Assembly: GCA_950022655.1 (NCBI GenBank)
Contig: OX465582.1
Coordinates: 95,804,704 to 95,868,703 of the forward strand
Direction: 5' to 3'
Origin: Alentia gelatinosa
Taxonomy: Eukaryota; Annelida; Polychaeta; Phyllodocida; Polynoidae
DNA: 64,000 bases
This document shows, in pieces, positions 44,980 to 55,869 of this stretch; position 1 is the first letter of the stretch; every line of letters starts with the position of its first letter. Below the pieces are notes generated by a model. It did no database searches and had not been told where the DNA came from. It saw only the letters and a program-made list of their open reading frames with translations. The position numbers and the translations under genes are program-made.

Positions 44980-45560
44980 TTTCACAACCTTGTATGACCT
45001 CATACTAGCACTGCGTATGCCATACTAGTAATAAAACCTTGTTTTTCCTCCACTCCAGTCTCCTTATTTAGGAACTATACATATCAATGACTATTCTAGA
45101 CTAATCGTATTGCACTTGTCTTGAATATGCTGAAGTTTCTCAAGCAAAGGATACATCAAAATTAAAATAAGATAAAAGGTACTAATGAGAGTATCATTTG
45201 AAAGATGCAATCGTGCCGTTATCTATCACTGACAGTTCTGTACTAACAGCATTAAACACAATGCGATCTTCATATTATTCTCCCTCCCTTTAATGTCTGT
45301 GAACAAAATTTGAGATGACAATCGTGGACCGATAGATCACGCGATACATGAAAGCAAAAAAACCTCGATCGATGGTAGATCCTCTACTTGGGAAATACCC
45401 CACATGTTGTTTTGACGACCATATCTCATCCTTAATCTCAATATGATATGTGACTACAAACAGCAGATAGATCCACCTGAGCGACCTACACAAGCCACGA
45501 GGGCACTATTGGCGAACAGTACAGTAGAAAGGCCAGACAGGGTATTTCTTTTTACAGTCC
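44980..45560. other. No gene recognised
   Basis: AT-rich, apparently single copy. Confidence 0.4.
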
Positions 45561-45569
45561 CTTCTAAGC

Positions 45570-46020
45570 TCCCCACAGGAATGTACCTCAAGTGAAGCAC
45601 TGCCACCCACCTGGGGGCGGTCACTCAGGGAATTAAATCAATGGGATACACGGTATAGCTGGTTGGCATAAAAACGTGATTTCGCGCCAACTGCATTTAT
45701 CCCAAGCCATGGAGCTATTTCTGGACGGCTAATTTCTGAGGAATGTCTTTCGCCGCTGTGGCATGGTATGTAAGTCGTTATTATCTGAGGAGCTTAGACG
45801 TGTGTAAATCCATCAAGCCTTTAGAAGTAAGGGGGTTTGCCGCGTGGTGGCGCCCACGCAGCTGGCCTCTCTAACGTTGAATTAACGCACAGCGCCTTTT
45901 ACAGTTCATCGACTCATCCCGACACGAAACTTGATAAAAGCGCCGTTAATTTGATTCCACAGAAACATATGCCTGGGGCTCTGAAAGCCTCATTAGCAGA
46001 GCACACAAAAACTTCCTTTG
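45570..46020. promoter_or_regulatory. Possible single-copy regulatory island
   Basis: Balanced composition and, unlike its surroundings, no match to any repeat family here. It contains TTTCGCGCC (E2F-type word, about 45683), CAGCTG (45858) and TCCTTTGA (TCF-type, about 46014). Motif words alone are weak evidence; the argument is the repeat-free state. Confidence 0.2.
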
Positions 46021-46151
46021 ACATTTTAAATATCTATTTTTTTTTTCATAAACTTTATCATAAATGACACTGCGCCACTAGAATTCACTTCTCTTGATTG
46101 AAATACAAATAAGAAAGGATTGGTTCTGGAATTGCGTTAACCATCTCATAT

Positions 46152-46447
46152 AAGGCCCATTTCCATTGCATGACGAAAATGGCGGAGATTTTTTGAGTTA
46201 CCCCGAAAGTCTGCCGGTGGTGCCACCGACTGTGCATTAGTATCGAAAAATCGGAGAGGGTAGTAGATTTCACTCACTGACCAAGCTTTCACTCAGTGGT
46301 CGGTGTTGCCACATTGCATAATCTATGCAGAAAAAATCTTGGGACATTTCACGAGCTGGGTCATTTCCATTGACCGATTTTTGGGTCAACAGTGCCAAAA
46401 GTCCATGTAGATCAGTAATGGGAAATCGGCCAATAGAAACGGACCTC
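46152..46447. mobile_element. MITE family G, nearly complete
   Basis: AAGGCCCATTTCCATTGCAT at the left and TCGGCCAATAGAAACGGACC at the right. Core words: AAAGTCTGCCGGTGGTGCCA, CCAAGCTTTCACTCAGTGG, TTGCCACATTGCATAATC. Length about 296 bp. Confidence 0.85.
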
Positions 46448-46664
46448 TAGCCCTTTCTTACCAGACCTGGTTGCAGGTGCACCTCTTTAAATGCAGCTTC
46501 CCTGACACTGACCACCCCTGTAGTGCAGGCCTATGCTACAATTCTTGAGAAAATTGATTCTTTTCCATCGTATTTAAAGTTGTCTGTCAGTGTGTCCATG
46601 GTGATAACTATAAAATCATCCATCAACTATCACCATAAAGGCATTTTACATAACCTCTGAAAAA

Positions 46665-46934
46665 CTATAAAGATCCATGTTGAATCAGTTGAGATAAATG
46701 ACCTTTTAACAAAAAATGGAAAGCATCATTTGCACTAGCTGCGGGACTGCCCTGAGGCATCATTTGCACTAGCCACGGGAGTGCCTTCAGACAATATTGA
46801 TAAGGAAATGGTTTTAAAGTTACCAAGTATCTTTCAGAATGACTTGGAATATTTCCATGAGCTATATTCTTTAAAGCCCCATGTAATGCTTCTTCCTTTT
46901 TGATAATCCAATTCTCCCTAAGCTCCTTTGACAC
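46665..46934 (-). other. 89-codon frame with protein-like composition
   Basis: Starts with GTG rather than ATG and is preceded by an in-frame TAA a few codons upstream, with no recognised family. A 28-bp direct duplication (CATTTGCACTAGC.. at 46729 and 46763) lies inside it. Possibly an exon or relic; weak. Confidence 0.15.
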
Positions 46935-47650
46935 GCAAGAGTATATTTATATATGTAGAGAGAAGAATTGGATGTCTGACTCGGTATTGATTTTTCATAC
47001 AAAGTGCGGCAGGTCAACACAGCGGTTAAGGCTAGGACGGTGTTAGATGTCCCGATGTTTCATTAGCATCCCTTCTTCTATGACCTTTATGGCACAATCC
47101 GAGCAGTTCTTCGTATGACATGCAATACCTCGCGTACTACAGCTGCTAGTGACATTTTAGTCACTGAAATACTACAGTCATGATAAGATAAGTAAAAGGC
47201 CGCAATATAATTCACAAATTTAAAAAATAAAAAATCAGCAACAAAGAACCTCGGGAAATCGATTCTAGAGATTTACAGACATTTTGTAATATAGGGCACA
47301 TAGCTATTGTGTTTTGGAAGCGGCCATCTTGCCCCCGGACGCCATCCAAAACACCACCTGGCGGGACCAATGATCAATGGATTTTATCAACAATATTTTT
47401 TCGGGGCTTGCCATAGAGAAATTTCTGGGATGATTGTTGTATATTGGTAAACCTTTTATATTGTGAAAAAGATGAATAGGATAAGGAGATGTCAGTCCTA
47501 CAATTAAATTCATGTGCATGTTTACCAATAAATTCTGCCAATTATACTGACTGCTCAACAAGGAATCATAGGCCACGAAAAGAAAAGGATGTAAACGCGT
47601 GATATTTACTCCGGGACAAATAACCCATAGTTCTAACTGTCAAAGCTCAA
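46935..47650. other. No gene recognised
   Basis: TATAGGGCACATAGCTATTG at 47291 matches 20957 (TATAGGGCAGATAGCTATTG) for about 45 bp, a short shared repeat. Nothing else. Confidence 0.4.
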
Positions 47651-47655
47651 AACAC

Positions 47656-47902
47656 AGGCCCGGCGTCCACCTTCCGATACAAATTCAAAATCGCGACGGA
47701 AGGTCACCTAATATCGGGGCAGTTGACCACATTTCTGCGATTAGACACTGATAAAAACTCCATACAATGCGTGGTGGATTGCCACGTCTAGACATATGTC
47801 TACGATTTTGCACCTTTCCGATAGGTCTCCGATATTTGCTTTTTGTATCGGTGCCATATCGGTAGGTCTAAAATTCTATCGTAGTAGGTGGACGCCAGGC
47901 CT
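47656..47902. mobile_element. MITE family I, shortened copy
   Basis: AGGCCCGGCGTCCACCTTCC at the left and AGTAGGTGGACGCCAGGCCT at the right. The left subterminal part (TACTACGATATGGC) is deleted. Confidence 0.88.
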
Positions 47903-48255
47903 TAGTCGCAGACTTTGTAAACGAGTTCTCTTCTCGTACTCTGTACATTTTGCCTGAGCATCTCAAAGACTACACGCGCTGTTCTATAGACAGACATCAA
48001 AGATAACAGTCTGAGGTAAGTCAAGCGATGTATGTTGCAGACGTTGAGGGGCTTTGGGGACTGTTGGCAGGGTAGATCAGAGGGAAATGTCTTACACTTG
48101 CTCCACAAGTAATATTTCTTTGTTCTCACCTTATTCTTGTCTCCAAGTACTCTAGCTTGGGCAATGGAAGGGTAAACAAAAGGGTAGGCGTCTTTTCCGA
48201 CATCTTTCAATGCATCAATAGGTGAAGACCGACACCCCAGCATCTTAGAGTACAT
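47902..48255 (-). other. 117-codon open frame, unrecognised
   Basis: Lies in a stretch that matches no repeat family here. The translation has a plausible mix of residues with a basic C-terminal half, but I recognise no domain. An in-frame TAA directly precedes the ATG, and the stop falls at the border of the MITE, so any original 3' end may be lost. The sequence upstream on that strand includes a splice-acceptor-like TTTACAG, but in the wrong frame. Could be chance. Confidence 0.2.
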
Positions 48256-48385
48256 TTATATTAAATCTGTAAATGCCACCAGATTGACTGAAAGATCACC
48301 ACTGCAAACTGACGATACAATGCCACGGCAGAGGCGGAGTGATTATGAGATGAAGTCATTTGGATTTGTAATTTGAATTATTCTG

Positions 48386-48560
48386 TCATTGAAAGGGGTG
48401 AGATGAATCCAGAACCACACTCGGATAGTAAAACATACAAAACTCCACTTGATTGGATGCGCCGTAATCATCACTCGGCTTCAGCTCAGTGACGATTGCA
48501 GCGCATCCAAACTCGTGGACTATTGAGTATTTATACGATTCTCGATCCAGTTCTATCGCA
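48386..48560 (-). mobile_element. Hairpin element K, copy 1
   Basis: GGGGTGAGATGAATCCAGAA, CCACACTCGG and the apex CATCACTCGGCTTCAGCTCA with GTGACGATT. The reverse complement matches 61835-61975 and 58510-58690. Confidence 0.75.
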
Positions 48561-48617
48561 CAGACTCGCACACAGACACAGACACACACCCGCACACCTA
48601 CACACACACACACCTAA
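48547..48617. repeat. (CA)n-rich simple repeat
   Basis: GACACACACCCGCACACC-type tract with interruptions. Confidence 0.9.
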
Positions 48618-48756
48618 ACTTGTTCAAGTCTTTGATTATAAACATTCATTAAATGATTAAACACAACAAGAATTAAGTTCATGACTGGCCCATGAATGCC
48701 TGTATCCCAACAAGGAGGGTAGCCATAGGATGCAGGGACTGGAGCCAGTCTAAGCT
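48614..48756 (+). repeat. Dispersed repeat H, copy 3
   Basis: ACTTGTTCAAGTCTTTGATT, TTCATTAAATGATTAAAC, GACTGGCCCATGAATGCC, GGATGCAGGGACTGGAGCCA. It abuts a family I MITE. Confidence 0.8.
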
Positions 48757-49017
48757 TCGGCGTCCACCTACTACGATATGGCTCCGATATGGTCTACGAT
48801 GCACCTCCCGATAAAAAAATCAAAATCGCGTCGGGGCAGTTGACCACGTTTCTGCGATTAGACACCGATAAAAACCCCATTCAATGCATGGTGGATTGGC
48901 TTGTCTTGACATATGTCTACGATTTTGCACCCTCCATATGGCACCGATTTTGACATTTTGTATCGGTGCCATATCGGGAGGTCTATGATTCTATCGAAGT
49001 AGGTGGACGCCGGGCCT
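48757..49017. mobile_element. MITE family I, copy 4
   Basis: CGGCGTCCACCTACTACGAT at the left and AGTAGGTGGACGCCGGGCCT at the right; TA follows at 49018-49019. The right end immediately precedes a CA-rich tract. Confidence 0.88.
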
Positions 49018-49018
49018 T

Positions 49019-49097
49019 ACACACACCACAACACACCCCCACCTCCCAACACACACGCACACCACACACACGTACACACACACGTACACACGCTCCT
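49019..49097. repeat. (AC)n-rich simple repeat
   Basis: ACACACACGTACACACAC-type tract with C-rich interruptions. Confidence 0.9.
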
Positions 49098-49427
49098 CGT
49101 TCTCCCCAGTACACCTAGCCTTTCCAACAAACCGCCATGTCTGTCATTTGCACACTGCGCAGGTGCAATAACAAGGGTGTTGGGGCCACTTCCGGCACAG
49201 ACCCTGCCATAGAGCCCGGATGGCGTTCCATTAGGTGTGACACTCCGCCTCAATGACCGCCTATTCCACGACCTCCCTCAGTCAGCCAATGGCACCTCAC
49301 ATTGCTGTTCGCTCCACAATCTATACACTCAGTATAAATCCATATATTAGTATAAATCCATATATTCATGTCTTCCCGAGGTTACCCTCCCATGCCGTCC
49401 TATATCCAGATCTCTATATATATGTGT

Positions 49428-49500
49428 GCCCGTTTCTATTGGCCGATTATTTGACACCAATCTGCTGTCAGGAACCATTGATGGATGTATTATCGTAAAA
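49428..49500. mobile_element. Fragment of MITE family G
   Basis: GCCCGTTTCTATTGGCCGAT and CTGCTGTCAGGAACCATTGA; only the left terminus remains. Confidence 0.6.
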
Positions 49501-49785
49501 CTGGATGAGTTTTAATCTTGGCCACTGTATGCCACGACTGGAGTTTGGCATAGTGACTTCATGAGGCGAAGCTGAGTGAAGTCCGGATCCAAAACTTCAG
49601 AAGTAGAATGCGGTGGCCACGATTAAAACGAATCAGGTTTTGATTTTATTCTACCCCGTCTTCTCGATTTTGGAATAACAATGTGATAACAATTCTGTAT
49701 GCCACTAGTGACATATAAAACTTGGCAGTGTGGCATACGGAAACTCAATGTTAAGCCTATGGGATTTTATATTAGGGGTAGGATA
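49500..49785. mobile_element. Hairpin element of the GGGGTAGGATAA type
   Basis: GTTTTAATCTTGGCCAC faces GTGGCCACGATTAAAAC across an apex at about 49558-49582 (TCATGAGGCGAAGCTGAGTG). It is followed by TATTCTACCCCGTCTTCTCG and ends TAAGCCTATGGGATTTTATA, GGGGTAGGATAA. Confidence 0.75.
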
Positions 49786-50088
49786 AAGGCCCATTTCCAA
49801 TGGCCGACGAAAACAGCGGAGACTTTTTGGGTAACCCAGAAAGTCTGTCGGTGGTTCCACCGACTGTGCGTCGGTATAGACAAATCGGTGGTGGGTAGTA
49901 GTCTTCACTCAGTGACCAAGCTTTCACTCAGTGGTCGGTGGTGCCACATTGCATAATCTAAACAGAAAATGCTGGGTCGTTTCCATTAACCGATTTTGGG
50001 TCAACAGTGCCAAAAGGCCGTCAGTGGTCCCTGACTGTAGATCAGTGAAGGGAAATAGCCCAATGGAAACCGGCTTTATTTGGTATAT
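49786..50088. mobile_element. MITE family G, best intact copy (303 bp)
   Basis: AAAGGCCCATTTCCAATGGC at the left mirrors GCCCAATGGAAACCGGCTTT at the right. Core words CAGAAAGTCTGTCGGTGGTT, CCAAGCTTTCACTCAGTGG, GGTGCCACATTGCATAATC and GACTGTAGATCAGTGAAGGG are reused by the other copies. Confidence 0.9.
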
Positions 50089-50242
50089 CGACGTTAAATC
50101 GGTAAATGGAAACGAGACACAAAGAGAATGTTCGCCGATTAATATGGCATAGTTTGAAGAGTGCTAACTCAATCTCTGTGTACCCCCCCAAAAACAATAG
50201 AAACACTGGATAAAATGCGCCCCCACTGATACATGATACCGA

Positions 50243-50332
50243 TAAAGAGCCATTGGCATCACCGACAGGCTTTCAGAAAAACTAAAAAGATCTCCGCCGT
50301 CTTCGTCGGCCAATGGAGACGAGGTTTATGTA
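50243..50332. mobile_element. Fragment of MITE family G
   Basis: CATCACCGACAGGCTTTCAG and TTCGTCGGCCAATGGAGACG; the terminal third of the element. Confidence 0.75.
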
Positions 50333-50639
50333 AAATACACACTGTGGTGTATAGGCGTCGAGGGAAATGTTGGATTTTGCGTATGATATTTATCTTATTG
50401 CTGTTCTCAAATGTCTTGCGGTGAGGCCAAGGTGTTTTATGTTGCAGGCAGCTGCTAACTCGCCCGTGCTATGGGCCCTTGGCGAAAGGTGAAAGGTGGC
50501 TCGCGTTGTTATATTCTCATATTCATGCACCCTGTGTGTGCCGTTGTAAAACAATCCCTTTCGATCCGCGACAACAAGTAAATTATAATTTTTTTAATAT
50601 AGTTTATTGACATAAGGTTCACATATAACAAGATACATA

Positions 50640-50816
50640 CAGTAGAACCCCACCTAACGGACACCTCGCGTAAGCGGCCACCCCGCGTTAACGGACAATT
50701 TTGCTCGGAATGGTCCCCTCTATTAGATGTTTATTTTAACCCCGTGTAAGCCATCAGCCCGCGTAAGCGGACTTTTGCCCGGAACGGGGGGTGGCCGCTT
50801 ACGCGGGGTTCTACTG
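50640..50816. mobile_element. pogo/Tigger-type MITE, 177 bp
   Basis: CAGTAGAACCCCACCTAACG at the left mirrors CTTACGCGGGGTTCTACTG at the right, and TA flanks both ends (50638-50639, 50817-50818). CAGT-starting termini of this type with a TA target are diagnostic of the pogo/Tigger branch of Tc1/mariner. Inner repeats: GCGTAAGCGG three times, and ATTAGATGTTTATTTTAACC. No transposase remains. Confidence 0.93.
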
Positions 50817-50818
50817 TA

Positions 50819-51244
50819 TATATATACATATTATCAACAACAATCATTTCCTATATTCTGCAATACAGGATACATAATTAATTTGTAATATTTGGAAAGG
50901 AATCTCAAGGCGAGTAAAGAGTATTGATTCAATATGATCTAAATATTTTGGCGTATTGCAATGTAATTCTCCAATTCTCCTGGACAAACGAGATAACCGG
51001 TCACTCAAGACGATGGCCATGACAGCAATAATGGCGTGCGGGTTCTGCCATGTTCTTAAACAGTTATGTTAGTTCATGAAATGCCGGTAGACAAAATGCA
51101 CCGGTAATTTGACTTCATCAGATGAAGAGAGAAAATCAGTGATGTTCTCAGAACAGATTATTATAAGCAAAAAGACCCCATTTTCAACGTAAAGTAGTCT
51201 GATTTTAAATTCTGATTTAGTAAATGATTTTGGGTTCTACAAGA
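50819..51244. other. No gene recognised
   Basis: AT-rich, single copy as far as I can see. Confidence 0.4.
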
Positions 51245-51246
51245 TT

Positions 51247-51468
51247 AAAGCCCGGCGTCCGCCTACTACGATATGGCTCTGATATGCTTTACGATGCACC
51301 TCCCGATGCAAAATCGGAAGGTCACCTAATATTGGGGCAGTTGACCACGTTTCTGCGAATAGACACCGATAAAAACCCCATACAATGCGTGGTGGATTGG
51401 CATGTCTAGACACATGTCTACGATGTTGCACCTTCCCGATATGTCTCCGATATTTGGTTTTTATTTGG
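51247..51468. mobile_element. MITE family I, right end lost
   Basis: AAGCCCGGCGTCCGCCTACT at the left after TA, with the family interior up to TCCGATATTTGG; the right terminus is missing. The next stretch (51540-51610) is unusually GC-rich (GGTGGCCGGCCGGGACACGG). Confidence 0.85.
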
Positions 51469-51828
51469 TTATCTGTCACAAAACTCTGAATAAAAAAGAG
51501 AAAGAAAAATAGGGAGTAATGTGAAATAAATACGGGCTGGCTGGCAGGTCGGCGGGCGTGTGGCCAGGTGGCCGGCCGGGACACGGGTGCCCGGCCGGGA
51601 CCCCAGGCGGTGCCGAATTAACCCGTGGAGTTATCGACTTCACCTGCGGACCGACACAGCTCACCTTATCGAATTTACTGGTATTCGTGTGTCGCTAGGG
51701 AAATCAATCAATTAGTGTATATTTTGGCCCTGAGATGTCTGTAAGTAGTATATGAGCTGTCACCATGGTGCAGGGTGGGCCACCTGTACGGCAAGGACTG
51801 CTTGATTTATCTGCGCCAAAATCTGCCA

Positions 51829-52212
51829 TAAGGCCTATCTCCATTGCCCGACGAAAATGGTGTAGATTTTTTTAGTTACCCAGAAAGTCTGTCGGTGGTA
51901 CCACTTAGTGTGGGCCGATATAGAAGGGTAGTAAATTTCAGTCAGTGACCAAGCTTTCACTCAATGGTGGGTGGTGCCACATTGCATAATCTAGGCGGAA
52001 AAGGTCGTGGGGCACTGCAGGACCTTGGATGTTTCCATTGACCGATATTGGGTCCACAGTGCCAAAAGTCCGTCGGTGGTTCTCTAAGCAGAAAAAGTCG
52101 TGGGTCATTTCACGAGATGAGTCATTTCCATTGACTGATTTTGTGTCAGCAGGTGGCTCCTGACTGTAGATCGGTGATGGGTTACTGATGGGCCAATAGA
52201 AACAGGCCTATA
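51829..52212. mobile_element. MITE family G with internal duplication
   Basis: AAGGCCTATCTCCATTGCCC at the left and GGGCCAATAGAAACAGGCCT at the right. It carries both versions of the middle (GGATGTTTCCATTGACCGAT near 52026, GAGTCATTTCCATTGACTGA near 52119), longer than the 300-bp norm. A further left-terminus-like word (AGCCATTTTCCACTGGCCGA) follows at 52212. Confidence 0.8.
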
Positions 52213-52689
52213 AAGCCATTTTCCACTGGCCGACAAAAGCGGCACCGAATTTTCTCCCGAATATCGCCCCAGGTTTTTACCTCCCACCTACCCTACAATG
52301 GAAAAGAGAAAGACAGAAAAATTGAGGCATGTCAGCGAGGAGGGCGCGGTGACGTCACGGGTGCTCTCCTGAACTGTAAGATGGGGCGAGCGTCGGGAAT
52401 TGAGTTCTCCTAAAGGTCGGTCGGTGGTGGCCAATGACTACACGTCCTGTCTAAAAGACTGTCATTCACCAACGATGTCAAACCCTTTTGATTCTGTCAG
52501 AAGGTGAAGACGTCGGTCAGTGGTGGGCTCATGGTATAATGTATACACGAAACATCATCATTGTGTGGAAGAGCGATGTTACACATCGAACATGATTGAT
52601 TGAGTAATAAAAAGAAATCTATGCAAAGTCCTGTTTTCATCACTGCGCGAAAACCACCAGTTTATTCATGTATAGATCATCACGGAAGT

Positions 52690-52860
52690 GTTTTTATCCT
52701 ACCCCTAATTAAAAACTCCATAGGCTTAACATTGGGTCACTGTATTCGGTCTTGAGTTCAGAAAAATGAAAAATATCGCTCTAGTGGGATACACTTGACA
52801 AATGACGTCATCTGTTAATGTAGAAGTAATTTAGACGGGTGGGGTAGGATAAATTCTAAA
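52690..52860. mobile_element. Hairpin element of the GGGGTAGGATAA type, short copy
   Basis: TTATCCTACCCCTAATTAAA at the left, CCATAGGCTTAACATTGGG next, and GGGTGGGGTAGGATAA at the right. The terminal words are inverted repeats. Confidence 0.75.
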
Positions 52861-53315
52861 CCAAACTCGAGTTAGTCGTGTTGTTGTTTATCTCACGATG
52901 GCAAGATTGCGTATTGCAGTAATACACGATCTTGCCGGGTTTGGTTTGGTTTTTCCATAGTATCTCCATTGGTTTCTCCATAGTATCGGCTGTAAATTGA
53001 CTTCTTTTCATATATATACGTCCATAATTCGCGCCAGCATATGAGGCGTATACAACACTGTTTCCTTTTAAATACGGACGCGTCTTGGCTGTTTTTCACG
53101 CCTGGCGTATACAAGAGGAAATAACTTCTTCTCAATATATATACGCCGGGCGTATACATGATACAAAAAAATTGCCAGCTACCTTAATCATTTAAGTATA
53201 ATCTATAAAATCTGTAATCGGTTCTTAACTGAGATTGTCAGTAGCCCAGTCATCGCTCAATAGAGGCGGACATTTTGGAGGAAAAAAAAAAAAAAAAAAT
53301 TCAGATGGAGACAGA
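52861..53315. other. No gene recognised
   Basis: Short CGTATAC..CGGGCGTATAC words recur at about 53046, 53106 and 53148, perhaps a small decayed repeat. A run of about 18 A lies at 53281. Confidence 0.4.
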
Positions 53316-53319
53316 AATA

Positions 53320-53590
53320 AGTAAGTATGCTGTATGGCATAATATCAAGAGACGTCACGAGTTTATTTATGCCACGCATTTTGTTGGCTCCATAAATCAT
53401 GGAGCCAACAAAATGCGTGGCATAAATAAGCTCAAACTTAAAGGAGTGGCGTCTAGATTTTATCCTACCCCGTTTCCATATTTTTCAAGTATCAGAAAGT
53501 AGTGACATAAACAACACTTTATGTCACACCCGTGAAATAAACGAATCCCATGTTAAGCCTATGGCGTTTTTTATTAGGGGTAGGATAAGG
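53320..53590. mobile_element. GGGGTAGGATAA element with perfect 31-bp-arm hairpin
   Basis: Arms 53363-53393 and 53399-53429 are exact reverse complements (TTATTTATGCCACGCATTTT... through GGCTCCAT) with a 5-base loop AAATC. The hairpin is followed by TTTTATCCTACCCCG and ends CCCATGTTAAGCCTATGGCG, GGGGTAGGATAAGG. A reverse-oriented relative is at 58087-58385. Confidence 0.88.
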
Positions 53591-53848
53591 CTCAAAGCCG
53601 TAATATTGGAATATATCTTTTGGTGTGGTTGGGCGGGTTAAAAACGAGTAATATGGCCACCGGAGCACACCCACGTTATTTCTGGCGGAATGCGATCGCG
53701 GCCACCTTGACTGGCAATCTAGTGGCTGATGTTCTTACTGCAGTAATTAGATGTCAACATGTATCATTGACACTACCGATTCTCTTCGAGTTAATAGGAT
53801 GTGCGACCGCACAGTATAACGGGGCGTATATAGTAGGGGAGCAAATGA

Positions 53849-54130
53849 CCTAAAAATGGGTCACAATGACACCCGAGTCTTCTGGCTGAAACTTTCATAG
53901 TGTTTACTTTTTTGACAAAAGAATCAATGATTTTTTTCACAGAAAAACAACAACATTTTGTTTTGTAATTATCAAAACATGTTTCCTTCTGTTACCATGA
54001 AAACGAGCATGATGCTTCACCTTTTTGGAGCAATTGAGCATCAGATTCAGATTTCTGAGGTCATGATTGACAAACATGGCAAATTTCAGCCAGGAGACTC
54101 TTGGGTGTCATTGTGACCCGTTTTGTAAGG
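53849..54130. mobile_element. MITE family J, 282 bp
   Basis: CCTAAAAATGGGTCACAATG at the left mirrors CATTGTGACCCGTTTTGTAAGG (shown in parts) at the right. TIRs extend about 45 bp through GACACCC and TGGCTGAAA. A half copy is at 35770. The 77-codon frame just upstream (53620-53853) runs into it and is not recognised. Confidence 0.85.
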
Positions 54131-54134
54131 GCCT

Positions 54135-54616
54135 TTTTGACACTTTACTCCTCTACTAATACAATGACCACAGTATTGTTGGTGTAAAGTCAGCTGCATA
54201 GTTTTCTCAAGTGTTAATGTGATTTACGTATCCTTTGGTTCTTTTAAAGAAAATTACTCTTTATTATAACCCAAGTAAGTAACTGTTTGTTATACTTTAG
54301 TCCTTATATCGCAAGCGTTAAGGAACTAGCCTCATTGGTGGGTTAAAACAACGATTCACACAGGGCTGGTCACTTTAACAGTCGCCGACTAAGTATCCTG
54401 TATCAGGTGCGCTAGCCAATAGGAGGCCAGCGTGCAGGGTCACATGATTTTTACACATCTCACTCATGTTGCCTGTTTTTCCAGAGGTTGCACGAGTCTC
54501 AAGGGTACCTGAGTCTCAGGGTGAGTGTTCACCCACTTCAGCGACCATATTTTTTGTTCCAGGGACCTTGTATCTCTTCGTGTGAATCCAATTCGCCATT
54601 TTCCCTTGAGATAGGG
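54135..54616. other. No gene recognised
   Basis: AT-rich to mixed. GCTAGCCAATAGGAGGCCAG at 54411 matches CTAGCCAATAGGAGTCCAGC at 8354 (about 50 bp with the following CAGGGTCACATG), a short shared repeat. Confidence 0.45.
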
Positions 54617-54618
54617 TA

Positions 54619-54845
54619 AGGTCAGGCGTCCACCTACTACGATATGGCTCCGATATGGTCAACGACGCACCTCCCGATACAAAATAGAAATCGCGTTGGA
54701 AGATCACCTAATATCGGGGCAGTTGACCCCGTTTCAGCGACTAGGCACCGAGAAAAACCGCTTACGATGCATAGTAGATTGGCATGTCTAGACATATGTC
54801 TACTATTTTGCACCTTCCCGATATGTCTCCGATAAAGCAAATATT
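54619..54845. mobile_element. MITE family I, right end inverted or lost
   Basis: AGGTCAGGCGTCCACCTACT at the left and the usual interior. After TCCGATA the sequence is AAGCAAATATTGG, which is the reverse complement of the family's next words, suggesting a small inversion or snap-back at this end. Confidence 0.8.
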
Positions 54846-55034
54846 GGCCCCTTGCCATGAACTATTCATGCCACAGGAGCATATTGTATGAAACTAGGGT
54901 AAAGGTATAAAGTACACCAGTCTCTGGTACATTAGTCTCCTTGTGTGAATCCCATTTAAGAACTTAAGTATGACCAACAGTTACTTTACTGTATTATAAT
55001 ACCGAAGTGCTCTCTTGAAAACCTTTAGACCCCG

Positions 55035-55757
55035 CACCCACTAACGCCGACGCGAGCCGACGCGAGCCGACGCGAGCCGATACAAAATTACCATATCGTA
55101 GCGCGTCGGGAGGCATATCGTAGCGTATCGGTTCGCGTCGGCTCGCGTCGGTGCGCGTCGTAACGTATTGGGAGGGTGCATGAAAAAGGTGTCATGGTCC
55201 CGATACACCCCGATATAGCTCACGATGCAACCAGTGTAATCAACCATATTTCCTTTATAATTCCAGAAATAATGCATATTTAAGACTGATATTTTCTCTG
55301 TAGATACAAAACAATATTATATGATACCTCATAATAATATCTAATGAAAAAAACCAGTTCCAAGTTAAAGTATAAAATGATCGTTTTGATACCCTTTTCT
55401 ACTTTCAAATTTCACAATTTTTGCAGAGCCGCATCAGCATTATATATTCTAGAGATTCTGAAAATCTCATAGTTTTCTATCGATTATTTCATATGATTTC
55501 TCGTTTAAAGAATCATCTATACACTGCGACGCGCACCGACGCGGCCCGACGCGCTACAACAATCGATACATGATCGATTGTCGTAGACCCTCTACAATAT
55601 GGTTTTTTTATCGGTTCGCGTCGGTTCGCGTCGGTAGCGTTATCGTAGAAACCTGACCAACTGCCCCGATAAGCTCTACGATTTTGCTACGATATGAATT
55701 TTGTATCGGAAGGGCTATATCGGGGCGCGTCGGTTCGCCTCGGGAGCCCGGTGGACA
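55035..55757. mobile_element. CG-rich element with CGACGCGAGC repeats
   Basis: Left part: three tandem CCGACGCGAG units at 55048-55078, with GCGTCGG words inverted further in. Right part: TCGGTTCGCGTCGG words near 55613-55630 and 55720-55740. The CG-dense arms enclose a plain AT-rich middle (55250-55510). Arrangement and CGATA words recall families B and I, but no exact TIR or target duplication was found. Confidence 0.6.
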
Positions 55758-55777
55758 CCCCCCCCCCCCCCCTTATG

Positions 55778-55865
55778 GCCATAATGACTACAGTGTAAAG
55801 AGGGTGGAACAATGTTTGAGGTTTATTGAGGATAGATTACAATTTTTCTGTACAATAAAGGAAAA
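55778..55865 (+). repeat. Short dispersed repeat L, copy 1
   Basis: GCCATAATGACTACAGTGTA, AGAGGGTGGAACAATGTTTG, AGGTTTATTGAGGATA match 59051-59135. A C16 run precedes it (55757-55772). Confidence 0.75.
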
Positions 55866-55869
55866 AATA

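Noticed and set aside
26736..54858. Recurring peptide of the MHLPI.NQNRVGRS type
   Set aside because: It is the translation of family I MITEs at 26.7, 29.3 and 54.6 kb; the frames are broken differently in each copy.
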